This document shows, piece by piece, positions 32,179 to 42,785 of a stretch of DNA of 64,000 nt; position 1 is the stretch's first letter, and each line of letters opens with the position of its first letter. The notes beneath the pieces are model-generated. The model did no database searches and was not told the origin of the DNA. It saw only the letters and a list, made by a program, of their open reading frames with translations. The DNA comes from Coix lacryma-jobi var. lacryma-jobi (Eukaryota > Streptophyta > Magnoliopsida > Poales > Poaceae), in the NCBI GenBank assembly GCA_009763385.1, contig CM019828.1, positions 27,852,540 through 27,916,539 on the forward strand, given 5' to 3'. Both the position numbers and the translations under genes were made by a program.

Positions 32179-32472
32179 TTGGGTCTTCGTCGACTTCGCA
32201 AGCTGTCGGTGATGATGATATTCGACGAGAACACGGCTTTGGAATATTTGTTCGGTCGAAGGGAGCTTGAAATTGGTTCGGATGGGGCGCTTGTGATCCC
32301 GAAGGAGGAACCTTCGGAAGCTGTGACGAGGCATAGGTACATGTATAGGGCGAGGGTTTTGCCCGGGGAGCTGCCAATTGTCCCTGCAGCTCCTTTGTTG
32401 TGGGGACCCCTGGTTCCAGTGGAGGAGGGGCTGAGATGGAGGCCGAAGGTTTGGATGATTTGGAGTAATTGA
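32179..32472 (+). other. Unassigned open frame after the element E antisense gene
   Basis: It has 97 codons, including FDENTALEYLFGRRELEIG and a Pro-rich tail. It follows the likely last exon by 70 bp and could be a further exon or 3' UTR. No family recognised. Confidence 0.3.
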
Positions 32473-32570
32473 GGGGAGCGGTGGTCCCTTGTAAAGATTT
32501 TTTATTTTGGGATATGTTTTTGTTGTTGTAACATTGTTTTTGTAACGGTATGAGAAAAGCGTATGGGTTT

Positions 32571-32930
32571 TAGCGAGGCTCGCGCACTTGCTCGTGTACG
32601 CTTGTTTTGAAAAAACAGCGACGCCCCCTTTTTCTTTTAGCGAGGCTCGCGCACTTGCTCGTGTACGCTTGTTTTGAAAAAACAGCGACGCCCCCTTTTT
32701 CTTTTAGCGAGGCTCGCGCACTTGCTCGTGTACGCTTGTTTTGAAAAAACAGCGACGCCCCCTTTTTCTTTTAGCGAGGCTCGCGCACTTGCTCGTGTAC
32801 GCTTGTTTTGAAAAAACAGCGACGTCCCCTTTTTCTTTTAGCGAGGCTCGCCGCACTTGCTCGTGTACGCTTGTTTTGAAAAAACAGCGACGTCCCCCTT
32901 TTTCTTTTAGCGAGGCTCGCGCACTTCTTT
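32571..32930. repeat. 67-bp tandem repeat, about five copies
   Basis: Units begin TAGCGAGGCTCGCGCAC at 32571, 32638, 32705, 32772 and 32839, with a partial sixth at 32908. It lies between the 3' ends of the antisense gene and of pol. Confidence 0.92.
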
Positions 32931-32939
32931 TTGATCGCG

Positions 32940-33040
32940 TTGATGCGCCGAGGCCTGGCTTGGAGGGCTCGGGCGGGACGGAGAAAGTGGGGCCCGCGCC
33001 GAGGCCTGTCTTGCAGGGCCTCGGGCGAGACGGAGAAAAG
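32940..33040. repeat. GGGCTCGGGCGAGACGG-type repeat in element E
   Basis: Two units (GGAGGGCTCGGGCGGGACGG and GGGCCTCGGGCGAGACGG) match the core of the tandem repeat in the LTR of element H. Confidence 0.7.
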
Positions 33041-33044
33041 TGGC

Positions 33045-33956
33045 GGGGTGCTCGACTTTCCTCCCCTTATCATAGCGGAGGTGAGTTTGCTTTGCGAGCC
33101 CCTGTCGTTTGTGCCAGGGGTGCTCGACTTTCCTCCCCTTATCTTAGGCGGAGGTGGGTCTGCTTTTGCGAGCCCCTGTCGTTTGTGCCAGGGTGCTCGA
33201 CTTTCCTCCCCTTATCTTAGGCGGAGGTGAGATTGCTTTTGCGAGCCCTGTCGATTGTGCCAGGGTGCTCGACTTTCCTCCCCTTATCTTAGGCGGAGGT
33301 GAGTTTGCTTTTGCGAGCCCCTGTCGTTTGTGCCAGGGTGCTCGACTTTCCTCCCCTTATCTTAGGCGGAGGTGGGTCTGCTTTTGCGAGCCCCTGTCGT
33401 TTGTGCCAGGGTGCTCGACTTTCCTCCCCTTATCTTAGGCGGAGGTGAGATTGCTTTTGCGAGCCCCTGTCGATTGTGCCAGGGTGCTCGACTTTCCTCC
33501 CCTTATCTTAGGCGGAGGTGAGTTTGCTTTGCGAGCCCCTGTCGTTTGTGCCAGGGTGCTCGACTTTCCTCCCCTTATCTTAGGCGGAGGTGAGTTTGCT
33601 TTGCGAGCCCCTGTCGTTTGTGCCAGGGTGCTCGACTTTCCTCCCCTTATCTTAGGCGGAGGTGAGTTTGCTTTTGCGAGCCCCTGTCGATTGTGCCAGG
33701 GTGCTCGACTTTCCTCCCCTTATCTTAGGCGGAGGTGGGTCTGCTTTTGCGAGCCCCTGTCGTTTGTGCCAGGGTGCTCGACTTTCCTCCCCTTATCTTA
33801 GGCGGAGGTGAGATTGCTTTTGCGAGCCCCTGTCGATTGTGCCAGGGTGCTCGACTTTCCTCCCCTTATCTTAGGCGGAGGTGAGTTTGCTTTGCGAGCC
33901 CCTGTCGATTGTGCCAGGGTGCTCGACTTTCCTCCCCTTATCTTAGGCGGAGGTGA
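33045..33956. repeat. 73-bp tandem repeat, about thirteen copies
   Basis: TGCTCGACTTTCCTCCCC recurs every 72-74 bp (33121, 33194, 33266, 33339 and so on to 33921). Units differ mainly at GTTTGTG/GATTGTG and GTGAG/GTGGG. Open frames through it come from the repeat. Confidence 0.95.
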
Positions 33957-34247
33957 AGTTTGCTTTGAAAAGAAAAGGAATGTTTTCGAAGCAATCTTAG
34001 CGGGCTTCCATCGAATGTAGCGCTCTTGAAAGAGATCCGCTTTTTCGATGTTTGGGCCGTAGAGGGTTAGAGATTTTACTTTTTTGGGGGTTGTAGCCTG
34101 TATTAATGCTTTGGATGCTGCCTCGTTAAAAAACCTTACGCCCCTTCGTAAGGAAAAAGAGTGCAGCTCCTGTTTTTGTTGAATACATGAGTAGATAACA
34201 TGAAAAGTATCAAAAATTACATAACGCGAGGGCTCGCTAAGGCTCCG

Positions 34248-35369
34248 CTATGGGTAGAATTTGCGAAGGTCGTCGATGTTCCAGGTGTGTGGTAGTATGT
34301 TACCTTCGCTGTCGGAGAGGTGGAAAGAGCCTGGGCGATTGCATTCTGCGATCAGGAACGGGCCTGTCCACTTAGGCTGGAACTTTCCCGCCATGCTTGC
34401 GTTTTGTTTACGGATGAGGACGAGGTCACCCTTCTGCAGGTTCTTGATTCTGACCTTTTTATCTCTCCACTTCTTGGTCTCTTCCTGATATTTGCGAAGG
34501 TTGAGAACTGCGCTGCATCTTGTTTCTTCTAGCAAGTCCTTGTCGGTTAGTATGGCTGGCTCATCACTTGCGAGGGTTGTTCTTGGTGAGATGAATTTTA
34601 GTTCCTCTGGTAACACGGCTTCTTCGCCAAACAAAAGTTTGAAGGGTGTGAACTTGGTTGCTCTGCATTCGGAGGTATTGTGAGACCAGGTGACTGCAGT
34701 TAGCTCGTCTGCCCATTTGCCTTTGGGTCTGCCTTGCAATTTTTGGATATGGATTGGAAGATTGTTGCGTTGGCTCTTTCGACTAGGCCGTTGGACTGCG
34801 GGTGTCGGACTGAGGCGAAGCATAGAATTGTTCGATTTGTGCGCAGAACTCTTTGAAAACCTCGCTGTCAAACTGGGTGCCATTGTCGACGGTTAGATGT
34901 TGGGGGACTCCGAAGCGACAAACTATCTGCTGCCAGAAAAACCTTTTTACTGCGAGGGATGTTATGGAGGACAGCGGTCTTTGTTCGGTCCATTTGGTGA
35001 AATATTCCACGGCTACCACCGCGTAGCGAAGGTTTCCTGGGGCCGTCTGTAATGGGCCCACGAGATCCATTGCCCACCTTTGTAGGGGCCAGGTTGGGCG
35101 TATGAGGGTTGTGGGGGGCCCCTGGGGTGTTTTGGTTTTTTTGCTGTCAGTTGACAACCTTCGCACTTCTTGACGATGGTTTCAGCGTCTCTCAGCGCAG
35201 TTGGCCAGTAGAAACCTTGCCGGAAAGCCTTTCCTACTAATGCTCTTGGGCCATTGTGTGAACCGCATATACCTTCGTGGATGAGTTTGAGAATGTCGGT
35301 ACCTTCGGATTGTGACACGCACTTGAGCCAAGGTGAGGTTACCGAAGCTTTGAGCAAGGTGTTATCCAT
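34248..35369 (-). pseudogene. Element E integrase (frameshifted)
   Basis: Three minus-strand frames together cover the enzyme. 35369-35013 has the zinc-finger end (GFYWPTALRDAE, KKCEGCQL). 35166-34783 has the core: WAMDLVGPL with the first Asp, then FGVPQHLTVDNGTQFDS with the second Asp. 34883-34248 covers the end of the core (PKGKWADELTAV) and the C-terminal module (PKWTGPFLI, then a final DDLRKFYP). The catalytic Glu segment falls around the frame change near 34800. Integrase inserts the cDNA, but this copy would need frameshift correction to be functional. Confidence 0.8.
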
Positions 35370-36660
35370 AATCTTGTACCCCTCGCACTCTTTGCTTTAG
35401 TCTGTTCTCTTCCTCTTTGGAGCTGGGTTCATGGAGTCCTTTGATGTAGGCCATGATAGGTGCTCTCCAATCCTCGCACTGAATTGTGTTGATCAGCTTG
35501 ATGCTGATCTCGGAAGCTTCGAAGGCTGACTGAGTGGAAACCTCGTAGAACACGTCCGGAGGGAGCTGTAGCTGCTGCGCGGCTGCTTTGGCTAAGCAAT
35601 CTGCTTCGCTGTTTTCAGTCCTCGATATTGCTTTTACGGTTATGCCGAGGAAAAAGGATTCTAACCTTCGTACATATTGAAAATACTTTTGAAGCTCTGG
35701 ATCTTTTGCTTTGTAGTTCTTTTCAATATGCCCCGCAATGACTTGAGAGTCTGTGTTGATGAGTGCCCTTCGGACTGATAATGAACGCAACCTTGAAAGT
35801 GCCAGAATCACAGCCTCATATTCAGCGGAGTTGTTTGTGCATTTGAAGTCCAGCCTTCGTGCGTATCTCAGCTTCGACCCGGAGGGCGAGATTAGAATAG
35901 CCGAGGCACCGGCTCCAGTTGCGCCCCAGGCCCCGTCGACGTAAACGATCCAAAACTGGTCCTGCTGCAGCTCGCCGGGGCGAGGGTCGGGTGTCCATTC
36001 TGCTATGAAATCAGCCAGCACCTGTGATTTGATCGCTGTTCTGCCAACGAAGGTTACAGCATAACTATTAAGCTCGACTGCCCATTTTGCTATTCTTCCA
36101 ACGGCTTCGTTATTTTTGAAAATGCTCTCGAGAGGGTACGTCGAAGGTACATGTATCTCGTGAGCCTGGAAATAGTGCTTGAGCTTTCTTGATGCCATGA
36201 CGACGGCGTATGCTATTTTCTCAAGCTCCGAATAATTTCTCTTTGGGCCTTCGAGGGTTTCTGAAACATAGTAAATTGGGGCTTGTCTGGTTTTGTTGTT
36301 TTCGTGGAGCTCCTTGATGAGGACTGCGCTTGCAGCGTGTGGCGAAGCTGCGACGTAGAGTAACAACAAGTCTCCCCTGCTTGGGCTGGTTAAGGCAGTC
36401 AAGCTGGTCAGATATTTTTTCAGCTCCTCGAAGGCCTTTTGCTGCTGGGGGCCCCAGTGGAAAGGAGCATTGCTTCTGAGTGTTTCGAAAAATGGTAACC
36501 CTCGCTCTGCGGATCTTGAGATGAATCTGCTAAGTGCTGCCAAACGACCAGTCAGACGCTGAGCTGCTTTCTTGGTCGTCGGAGGTTCCATGTTCATGAT
36601 GGCATCAATCTTCTCAGGGTTGGCCTCGATTCCTCTGGCTGAGACGATGCAACCTAGCAA
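35362..36660 (-). CDS. Element E RT end, RNase H and second (archaeal-type) RNase H
   Basis: The frame has 432 open codons. It starts within the RT end (GCIVSARGIEANPEKIDAI). It continues through the RT-linked RNase H (FHWGPQQQKAFEELKKYL and YYVSETLEGPKRNYSELEK), then a second RNase H: WIVYVDGAWG, NNSAEYEAVILAL and INTDSQVIAGH, showing the D-E-D catalytic pattern. Two RNase H domains in this order are the mark of the Tat lineage. The frame ends in a linker before integrase. It overlaps the next frame by 8 bp, consistent with a small shift in one original polyprotein. Confidence 0.85.
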   Translation of the reverse strand: MLGCIVSARGIEANPEKIDAIMNMEPPTTKKAAQRLTGRLAALSRFISRSAERGLPFFETLRSNAPFHWGPQQQKAFEELKKYLTSLTALTSPSRGDLLLLYVAASPHAASAVLIKELHENNKTRQAPIYYVSETLEGPKRNYSELEKIAYAVVMASRKLKHYFQAHEIHVPSTYPLESIFKNNEAVGRIAKWAVELNSYAVTFVGRTAIKSQVLADFIAEWTPDPRPGELQQDQFWIVYVDGAWGATGAGASAILISPSGSKLRYARRLDFKCTNNSAEYEAVILALSRLRSLSVRRALINTDSQVIAGHIEKNYKAKDPELQKYFQYVRRLESFFLGITVKAISRTENSEADCLAKAAAQQLQLPPDVFYEVSTQSAFEASEISIKLINTIQCEDWRAPIMAYIKGLHEPSSKEEENRLKQRVRGVQDYG

Positions 36661-37866
36661 CTTGCCTTCGCTTACCCCGAAAACACATTTTTCTGGGTTT
36701 AGTTTCAGTCCGGCGTACCGGAGGTTGCTGAATACCCTCGATAGGTCTGGAATGTGGTTCTCTTTTAGTTCGCTTGAACGACTAGGTCGTCGACATAGGC
36801 GGAGACTGCATGCTCATCCTTGAAAACTTCGGAGGTCATGCGAGCGAAGGTTTGAGCCTGCATTTTTCAAACCTTCTGCCATTCTTCGGAAGCAAAAAGT
36901 GCCCGAGGGTGTGATAAAGCTTGTTTTTTTCTTCGTCTTCTTCGTTCATCCAGATTTGGTGATAGCCTGAGAAGCAATCGAGGAGGGATAGCATTGGCAG
37001 CCTGCCGCTCTGTCGACCAGGGTGCTTATGTTTGGGAGGGGGAAGTCATCCTTCGGACAGGCTTTGTTCAAGCAAGTGAAATCGACGCACATTCGCCATT
37101 TTTTATTCTTCTTTTGGACTAGGACCACATTTGAGAGCCAAGTTGGGTATTTGACTGGGCGAATGACGCCTGCGTCCAGAAGCCTTTTTACCTCAGCCTT
37201 CGCTGCCTCCTTTCTTTCTTCTGACATCTTGCGAAGCTTTTGTTTGATTGGGCGATAACCTGTCTTGATGTTCAGGCTATGCTCGATCATTGATCTGTTG
37301 ACTCCTTTTAGGTCTTCGGCGGACCAAGCGAAGGTGTCGGAATTTTCTCTGAGGAAGGTGACGAGGTTGCCTTCTGATCGAGGGTCTAGATTGGCTGAGA
37401 TGATCACCTTTCTTTCTCCATTACCCTCGAAGAGTTGGACTTGTTTGGTTTCGTCCTTTGGCGCCGCCTTCACTCTGTCATTGCAGGCCTCGCCTTCGAC
37501 GCTGATACCGGGGGTTTGAGGTTTTGACAAATTATGTACATTGCGTTGCCCCGGAGCGACGTTCCCTTCAGCTGTCCTTGCAATGTCCTGGTCCCCGAAT
37601 ACCGCGACGACACCCTTCGGCGCGGGAAGTTTCATGCATAGGTAGGCGGGATGGATGACCGCATTGAACGCGTTTGTGACCCCTCGGCCAAAAATGGCAT
37701 TGTATGGGTAGAACATGTCGACGACATCGAATGTTATGTGTTCCGTCCTGCAGTTGATTTGGTCGCCGAAGGTTACGGGCAGAGGAATTTTCCCGACGGC
37801 TCTTACTTGTTGACCACCGAAACCGTATAGGGGGGTTGTCGGCCGGTTGCAGAAGATTTCTGTCAA
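36661..37866 (-). pseudogene. Element E reverse transcriptase (frameshifted)
   Basis: The minus-strand frame 37866-36946 gives the protease-RT linker and the N-terminal half of RT: AGVIRPVKYPTWLSNVVLV and WRMCVDFTCLNKACPKDDFP. The frame is then lost. The catalytic AYVDDLV motif lies at 36786-36797 in another frame, followed by a stop a few codons later. RT copies element RNA into DNA; this copy has at least two frame changes between the palm motifs. Confidence 0.75.
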
Positions 37867-38215
37867 GCTTCATGCTGTCGAAGGTTGAAGCGAACAAGAT
37901 GTCAGCGGAGCTTCCAGTATCGACCAGTATTTTGGTGACGGTCCACCCAGCGAGGTTGGTTTCGATCACCATGGCATCTGTGTGAGGGTAATCTCTTAGC
38001 TTCATGTCACTGGAATCGAAGGTTATGGGGATGTGAGACCAGCGACCGAATTTATGTGGTCCTTCGACGGCCACGTGGTGAACGCGTCTGGCATGTTCCT
38101 TCCTCTGCCGTTTGTTGCCATGGTCTTCGTTTGAGCCTCCGGTGATAGCTAGAATGACACCGAAGGTCGATGTTGGATTGTTGATGGTTGTTTGGTTCGA
38201 GCCTTCGGCTTTCAC
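37568..38215 (-). pseudogene. Element E aspartic protease
   Basis: The minus strand shows KILVDTGSSADILF, with Asp-Thr-Gly, after the WSHIPITFDSSDMKL stretch typical of Tat-lineage proteases. The second half (ITFDVVDMFYPYNAIFGRG) is in the neighbouring frame from about 37866, so a frameshift lies in the domain. The enzyme would process gag-pol. Confidence 0.75.
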
Positions 38216-39958
38216 AGGTTGTGGTGCTGGTAACGCGGGGATCGGCGGTGGTGGTGGCAGAGCGCTGGTGGCTTGGTGGGTTGTTGGAATTTGGTTTTGC
38301 GGGGTAGCTGGGTATGTGACTGTTGTAAGGTGGGTTTTGGCGTTGTGGGGTGGTGGTTGGCTGATAATGGGTTTGGTTGTAGAGTGGGTGGTGGTTGTAG
38401 GGGGTTGTTGCGAAGGTAGGCCGTAGTTTATGGGGGGTATAGTGGTATGTTGGGTTTGGTGGGTGGAAGCTTGGTTTCCTTGTGTGGTTTATGGTTCGGG
38501 GGTCTGACATGGCAGGTTTCCCGGATTCCTGGAATTCTTTTCCTTTGGCGAAGCATTCGCATTGCTTTGTTGTGTGCCCCTTTCCCATTCCGCAGAAGTG
38601 ACAATACATTTTGGCAGGATCTCGCTGCTGGTAGCGCTGGTTCGGCGGAGGTGGCAAAGCCTGCGGGGCTTGGCTGCTCGGGTGATGAGCGTCCCGTGTT
38701 TGATGTTCGTAGCTTGTTGCTTTGTTGATCGCACCAACGTTGCTTTGCTCTTGGCGAGGGTTGCTTTCTCTCGGTTGAGGCCTCGGCTGTGGCCTCTGCT
38801 GAGACCTCCGAGCGTCGGACTTTGCTCTGAAATCCATATCAGCTCTACAGTATCTTTCCATTGTTTCATGCAACTCCTCGATCGAGTTTGCCGGTTTCTG
38901 GCAAATTTTGAGGAGCATGGTCCTGGGCGCAAACCACTGACTGCAGCGAGGATGACAGCCTCGTCAGATATCCCAGGGGTCCTCGCTCTGATTTGAATGA
39001 ACCTTCGCCAGTAATCTTGGAGCGGCTCGCGTTCCTCTTGCTTGCAGTTGAATAGCTCGATGGGGTTTAACGGGGCTGGAGTGATGCCCTTGAAGTTTGT
39101 ACACAGCTTGTCTCTGAGGCAGGCCCAGGAATCCACAGTTCCGGGGCGAAGGTTGCTGTACCAAGTTTGTGCGATGTCTCGCAGAATGATGACAAAGGAT
39201 TTGGCCATTGTTGATTCGTCACCGCCTGCTGCGGCAACCGCTGCTTCATAGCTCATGATGAACTGGCGAGGGTCGGAAAGTCCATCATAGCGAGGTAGGT
39301 TTTGTGGATTATAGCAAGGTGGCCAGGGCTGGGTTTGGAGTGTTTGGGAGAGTGGTGACTTTGGATCGTATGGCATTTGGTGTTGTTGATGCCTTCGCTG
39401 AATGCGAAGGTTTTGCTCTCTCTCATCTGGGTAGAGTTGGCGGAGGTTTGGGTGTCTCACAAGATATGGCTCTGGGTGTACTGGTGGTGGTGGGGGTGGC
39501 GGGTGGTGACGAAGGTTGTCTTGGTTTGGCTCCTCATTCCCCTCTCGCAACGGGGGTATCTCCTCATTGTTCCAGCCCTCGGCTTCGGCCTCTGCCGCGG
39601 CGAGGGACTCCTCCATGCGGCGAAGCTGCTCCCTGGCCTCGTCTGCCCTCTGTCTGATTGAGCGCAGTCGGTTGTGCCTCTCAAGCTGTTCCAGGCGCCT
39701 CTTCTTCTCTTGCAGCTCAGCCTCGAGCCTTTCAAGGGCCTCGAGGCCCACCTCTTCTTCTTCCCCTTCTCCTTCTCCCGAAGTGTGTGGGTGCGGCTGT
39801 GTCGCCACTCGGGCCTGGGGGCCCAGGGATTGGGGTTCCGGGGTGACATTTTCTCCTCCCGAGGGTTGTGCAATTTCCTCAGCAGGCGGGACCACCGCTG
39901 CCGCCTCTCTAGCAACGCGCTGGTCCCTCGCCGAAGGTGCCCTCCTGTTTCCCGCCAT
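38052..39958 (-). pseudogene. Element E gag (one frameshift)
   Basis: The start MAGNRRAPSARDQRVA at 39958 lies 16 nt after the PBS on the minus strand. A charged coiled-coil (about residues 75-145) is followed by Pro-rich DNA, then the capsid core (GLSDPRQFIMSYEAAVAAAG, TWYSNLRPGTVDSW, LQDYWRRFIQIR). Near 38920 the frame changes. The second frame (38918-38052) continues ELHETMERYCRAD and contains a CCHC knuckle, CHFCGMGKGHTTKQC. A Pro/Tyr/His-rich tail follows. Order and motifs are those of Tat-lineage gag. Confidence 0.8.
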
Positions 39959-39973
39959 TTCAGACTTCGCCGC

Positions 39974-39991
39974 TCCCCACGGTCGGCGCCA
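39974..39991 (-). other. Element E primer-binding site
   Basis: Minus strand TGGCGCCGACCGTGGGGA, 3 nt inside the LTR edge at 39995. It resembles the common TGGCGCCAACCGTGGGGA form of grass Ty3 elements. Confidence 0.75.
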
Positions 39992-39994
39992 AAC

Positions 39995-40643
39995 TGTTGG
40001 GAGCACACTTGCCCGACCTCCGCACTTGTGCAGGGGAAGGAGCGAAGGTGACCAAGCGTCGGATGCGGTAGCGAAGGTGAAACGGAAGTGGAAAGTGCTC
40101 GAATTCCCAAAAAGTCGTGGTTTACACTGTTCATCCCCTTGGTATTTATAGGGAATGCCAAGGGGTACGGGCCAAATTACAAAAGGGTACAGCAAAGATT
40201 CCTCGCCTCCGCGCAGGGAGGAAGGGCAGAAACGTAAACACACAGCTGGAGCGGAAACCCTAATCGGTCACACCCCGGCGCGCCGCCACCTGGCCCCCCG
40301 TTCACCTTCGGGGAGAGGTGCGGCGGTCTTGACCTTCGGCCGCGCTCACCTCCGGCTGCACTTGCCTCCCGGGAGAGGCAAGTGAACACGCTTGCTGCTT
40401 GCCTGGACCCTCGCTCCAAGCGAAGGTGGTGTCGACGGTCAGCGAAGGTTTCCTGCTGTGCGCCCATCGCCTCAGACCTGCACAGGAACACAGCAAGAGA
40501 GCGAGGGTTGATCCCGCATTCGGGGGTCAGGGTAGTGGCCTCCGATGGTAGAGAGACCCCGCAAGCACGCCAGGCGTTACGCGAGGGCTGATTTTGAGCA
40601 CCAGTTCGGGCGGCGCTTCTGTCGAGGGTCCTTTCCCCCAACA
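39995..40643 (-). repeat. Element E 5' LTR (649 bp)
   Basis: Its ends are TGTTGGG...CCCAACA. The minus-strand TATA box TATAAATA is at 40143-40150. It is nearly identical to the 3' LTR. Confidence 0.92.
40143..40150 (-). promoter_or_regulatory. Element E 5' LTR TATA box
   Basis: Minus strand CCCTATAAATACC, about 150 bp before the PBS edge; the 3' LTR copy is at 28138-28145. Confidence 0.6.
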
Positions 40644-41189
40644 AATCCTATTGCTAAGCATGTGTGTAGCTTATAAGAAAGGATTGTGACCAAGCCAAGT
40701 GGTGGAGCTAGCAAGGTGGCAACCATGGAGGATGGTGATGGCCACAAGTACTCAAGAGATCAAGTGCTCTACCATTGGTGAAACGAAGAAGAGAATAGAT
40801 GGAGCAAAGAGGCCCGAAGGCAAAGGTATAACCTATAGGGCTCTTTGTTTTGGTGATCAAGACACTTAGCAAGTGTGATCACATTTAGGATAGATAGTTG
40901 TACTATTAAGAGGAGTTAATTCACGGCTTATGTGATGTTCAAGTGCCACTAGGAGTTCTCTAACATATTGATGCTATAGACCTAGTGAGTGACTAACAAA
41001 ACCCCTTGGAAAATGCTTTGCAAAATGCTAACACCCTTTCATACAATGATGTACACTTGGTGGTGTTGGCACTTTTAGGATAAGAGGGTGTTAAGGAGTT
41101 GTGGAGAAGTGGGAGAAACTAGTGTATAGTTCTTCTCCCTCCTGCCGAGCTTGCGAGGCAGGATTCAGCGGATTTCGAAAGTGAAGTGT

Positions 41190-41700
41190 TAAGCTCAGGG
41201 AGCATCGGACGCTGGCTGAGCGTCCGATGGCAAACCCTAGTTTCTGTTAGAAGTTGAAGGAGCATCGGACGCTGGCAACGGACGCTGAAGAAACACTATT
41301 GCAGAGTCCGATGCGGGTGACGTGGTGCGACTTAGTTTTCCAGGGAGCATCGGACGCTGGCCTGCGTCCGATGCGGATCCATCGGACGCGTCCGATGTGT
41401 TTTGGCCCTCTCTGGAACCTCTCTGCATGGTCATCGGACGCAGGGGTTGAGCGTCCGATGTGAGAGTGCCGGAGCGTCCGTTGTGGCGCAGAAATAAGCT
41501 AAATCGAGCAGTGGCATCGGAGCGTCCGATGCCTGGCATCGGCGCGTCCGATGTCACTTTAACCATGGCGCGAAGGGATATGACCGTTGGGATCGGATGG
41601 CTCGAATTCGTATCTGGGGGACACGTGCTGCTCATCGGAGCATCGGACGCTGGGGCAGCGTCCGATGGCCCCGACACCGGCGCGTCCGATGCTCGCGTTT
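41190..41700. repeat. Palindromic CATCGGACGC repeat field in F
   Basis: CATCGGACGC and its reverse complement GCGTCCGATG recur about a dozen times, mostly as facing pairs 0-10 nt apart (near 41202, 41348, 41380, 41431 and 41641). CATCGGACG-CGTCCGATG near 41380 is a perfect 18-bp palindrome. Sirevirus LTRs are known to carry such palindromes. Confidence 0.85.
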
Positions 41701-42785
41701 TCAGCCCAACGGCTAGGCCGACTTAGATGGCCTATTTAAGGGGCTTGGCCGGCTCATATGGACTCACTCTTGCACATTCTAATTCCTAAGCATACTAGTG
41801 AGTATTAGCAAGCCTCCCAACTCATCTCCCAAGTTGATTTGATCAAACCAAGTGAGATTGAGTGATCTAGTGCGTGATTTGAAAGAGTTCAATCTAGTGG
41901 CACTAGTTCTTCGCATCGGCATTGAGTTTTCTTGTTACTCTTGGCATTTGCCGGTGCCTAGACGGCTTGGAGGCGTTGAGGTGGATTTGACAAGAGAAGG
42001 AGATTGTTCTTGGTCACCATCGTTCGTCATTATGAGAGGTTTTGGAGCCTCACCTCGCTGGAGCGGCAAGAGGCATCCTTAGTGGATTGCTCGTGTCATT
42101 GAGCTACCTCACTAGCGGTAGATTCGTGTGGTGCTCTTTGTGAGCTTGGCTTTGTGTCAATTAGCCACCGGGTCACCTAGTGTTGGTCGACACAACGGGG
42201 AGTAGCGTGCCGGCAAGCACGTGAACCTCAGGATAAATCTTGGTGTCCCGTGTGCTTATTGTGATTGCTTCCACATCTTGGTGATTGGTCTTCATATTCA
42301 TGTTCTTGGTGATTGGCATCTCAAGTGGATTTCATCGGTGATTGGCTCTCTACTAGACGATCCCGAAGGCTCGGTGAAATCACTTCTATCTAGCTCATTT
42401 ACTTTGTGTATTTACATCAAGATATTTATTTGTGTACTTACTATCACTTGTTGTATATCATTTGTCGTATACCTTGTGTAGTGATATTGTGATTAGTTTA
42501 CATAGTTCATTCTTTGCACACACTTGTTTTTCTTAGATCATCTTGATCATAGTTGTACTAGAGCTAGTTTATTCCGCATTAGTTTCTAGCTCTAATTGCT
42601 TGTGTGCCATAGTTATATTAGGTAGAATTGTTGGATAGGTGGCTTGCAACACACTATTAGGCTAGCGCAAAAAGCTTCGCCATTTGTTATACTAATACTG
42701 TTTGCCTAAGTAATTTTGTAGATTTTTAATTAGGCTATTCACCCCCCCCCCCCCCCCCTCTAGCCAATTCGGACCTTTCAGTGGG

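Larger units (their letters stand above)
27990..40643 (-). mobile_element. Element E: Ty3/Gypsy Tat-type element with an antisense gene
   Basis: Both LTRs (27990-28634 and 39995-40643) and an exact target duplication AATCC (27985-27989 and 40644-40648) are present. Reading the minus strand from 40643, the order is 5' LTR, PBS, gag, protease, RT, RNase H, second RNase H, integrase, tandem repeats, an oppositely transcribed gene, and the 3' LTR. The LTRs differ at only about five places by eye, mostly 1-3 bp indels, so insertion is recent. Gag-pol nevertheless has several frame changes. Confidence 0.92.
27937..42780 (+). mobile_element. Element F: solo Sirevirus-type LTR (2185 bp), split by element E
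   Basis: The parts are 27937-27989 and 40649-42780. It begins TGAGAGCCCTAG and ends GGACCTTTCA, like LTR J. The flanks GCGGG (27932-27936) and GTGGG (42781-42785) are a target duplication with one change. No internal Copia sequence remains, so it is a product of LTR-LTR recombination. It holds a palindromic repeat field (41190-41700), a TATTTAA promoter-like site at 41733-41739 and an 18-base C run near the end. Confidence 0.85.

Noticed and set aside
33045..33956. Regularly spaced repeat resembling a CRISPR array
   Set aside because: There are no unique spacers, the whole unit repeats head to tail, and the setting is a plant retrotransposon.
32741..34020. Several open plus-strand frames repeating VLDFPPLILGGGE
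   Set aside because: They are reading frames through the 67-bp and 73-bp tandem repeats, with no domain and frame changes at each unit-length change.
39516..40151. Plus-strand frames opposite element E gag
   Set aside because: Shadows of the minus-strand gag, which has the capsid motifs and follows the PBS.
41237..41726. ASDA/RPM-rich frames in F
   Set aside because: Both strands give similar peptides because the palindromic decamer repeats; this is not coding.
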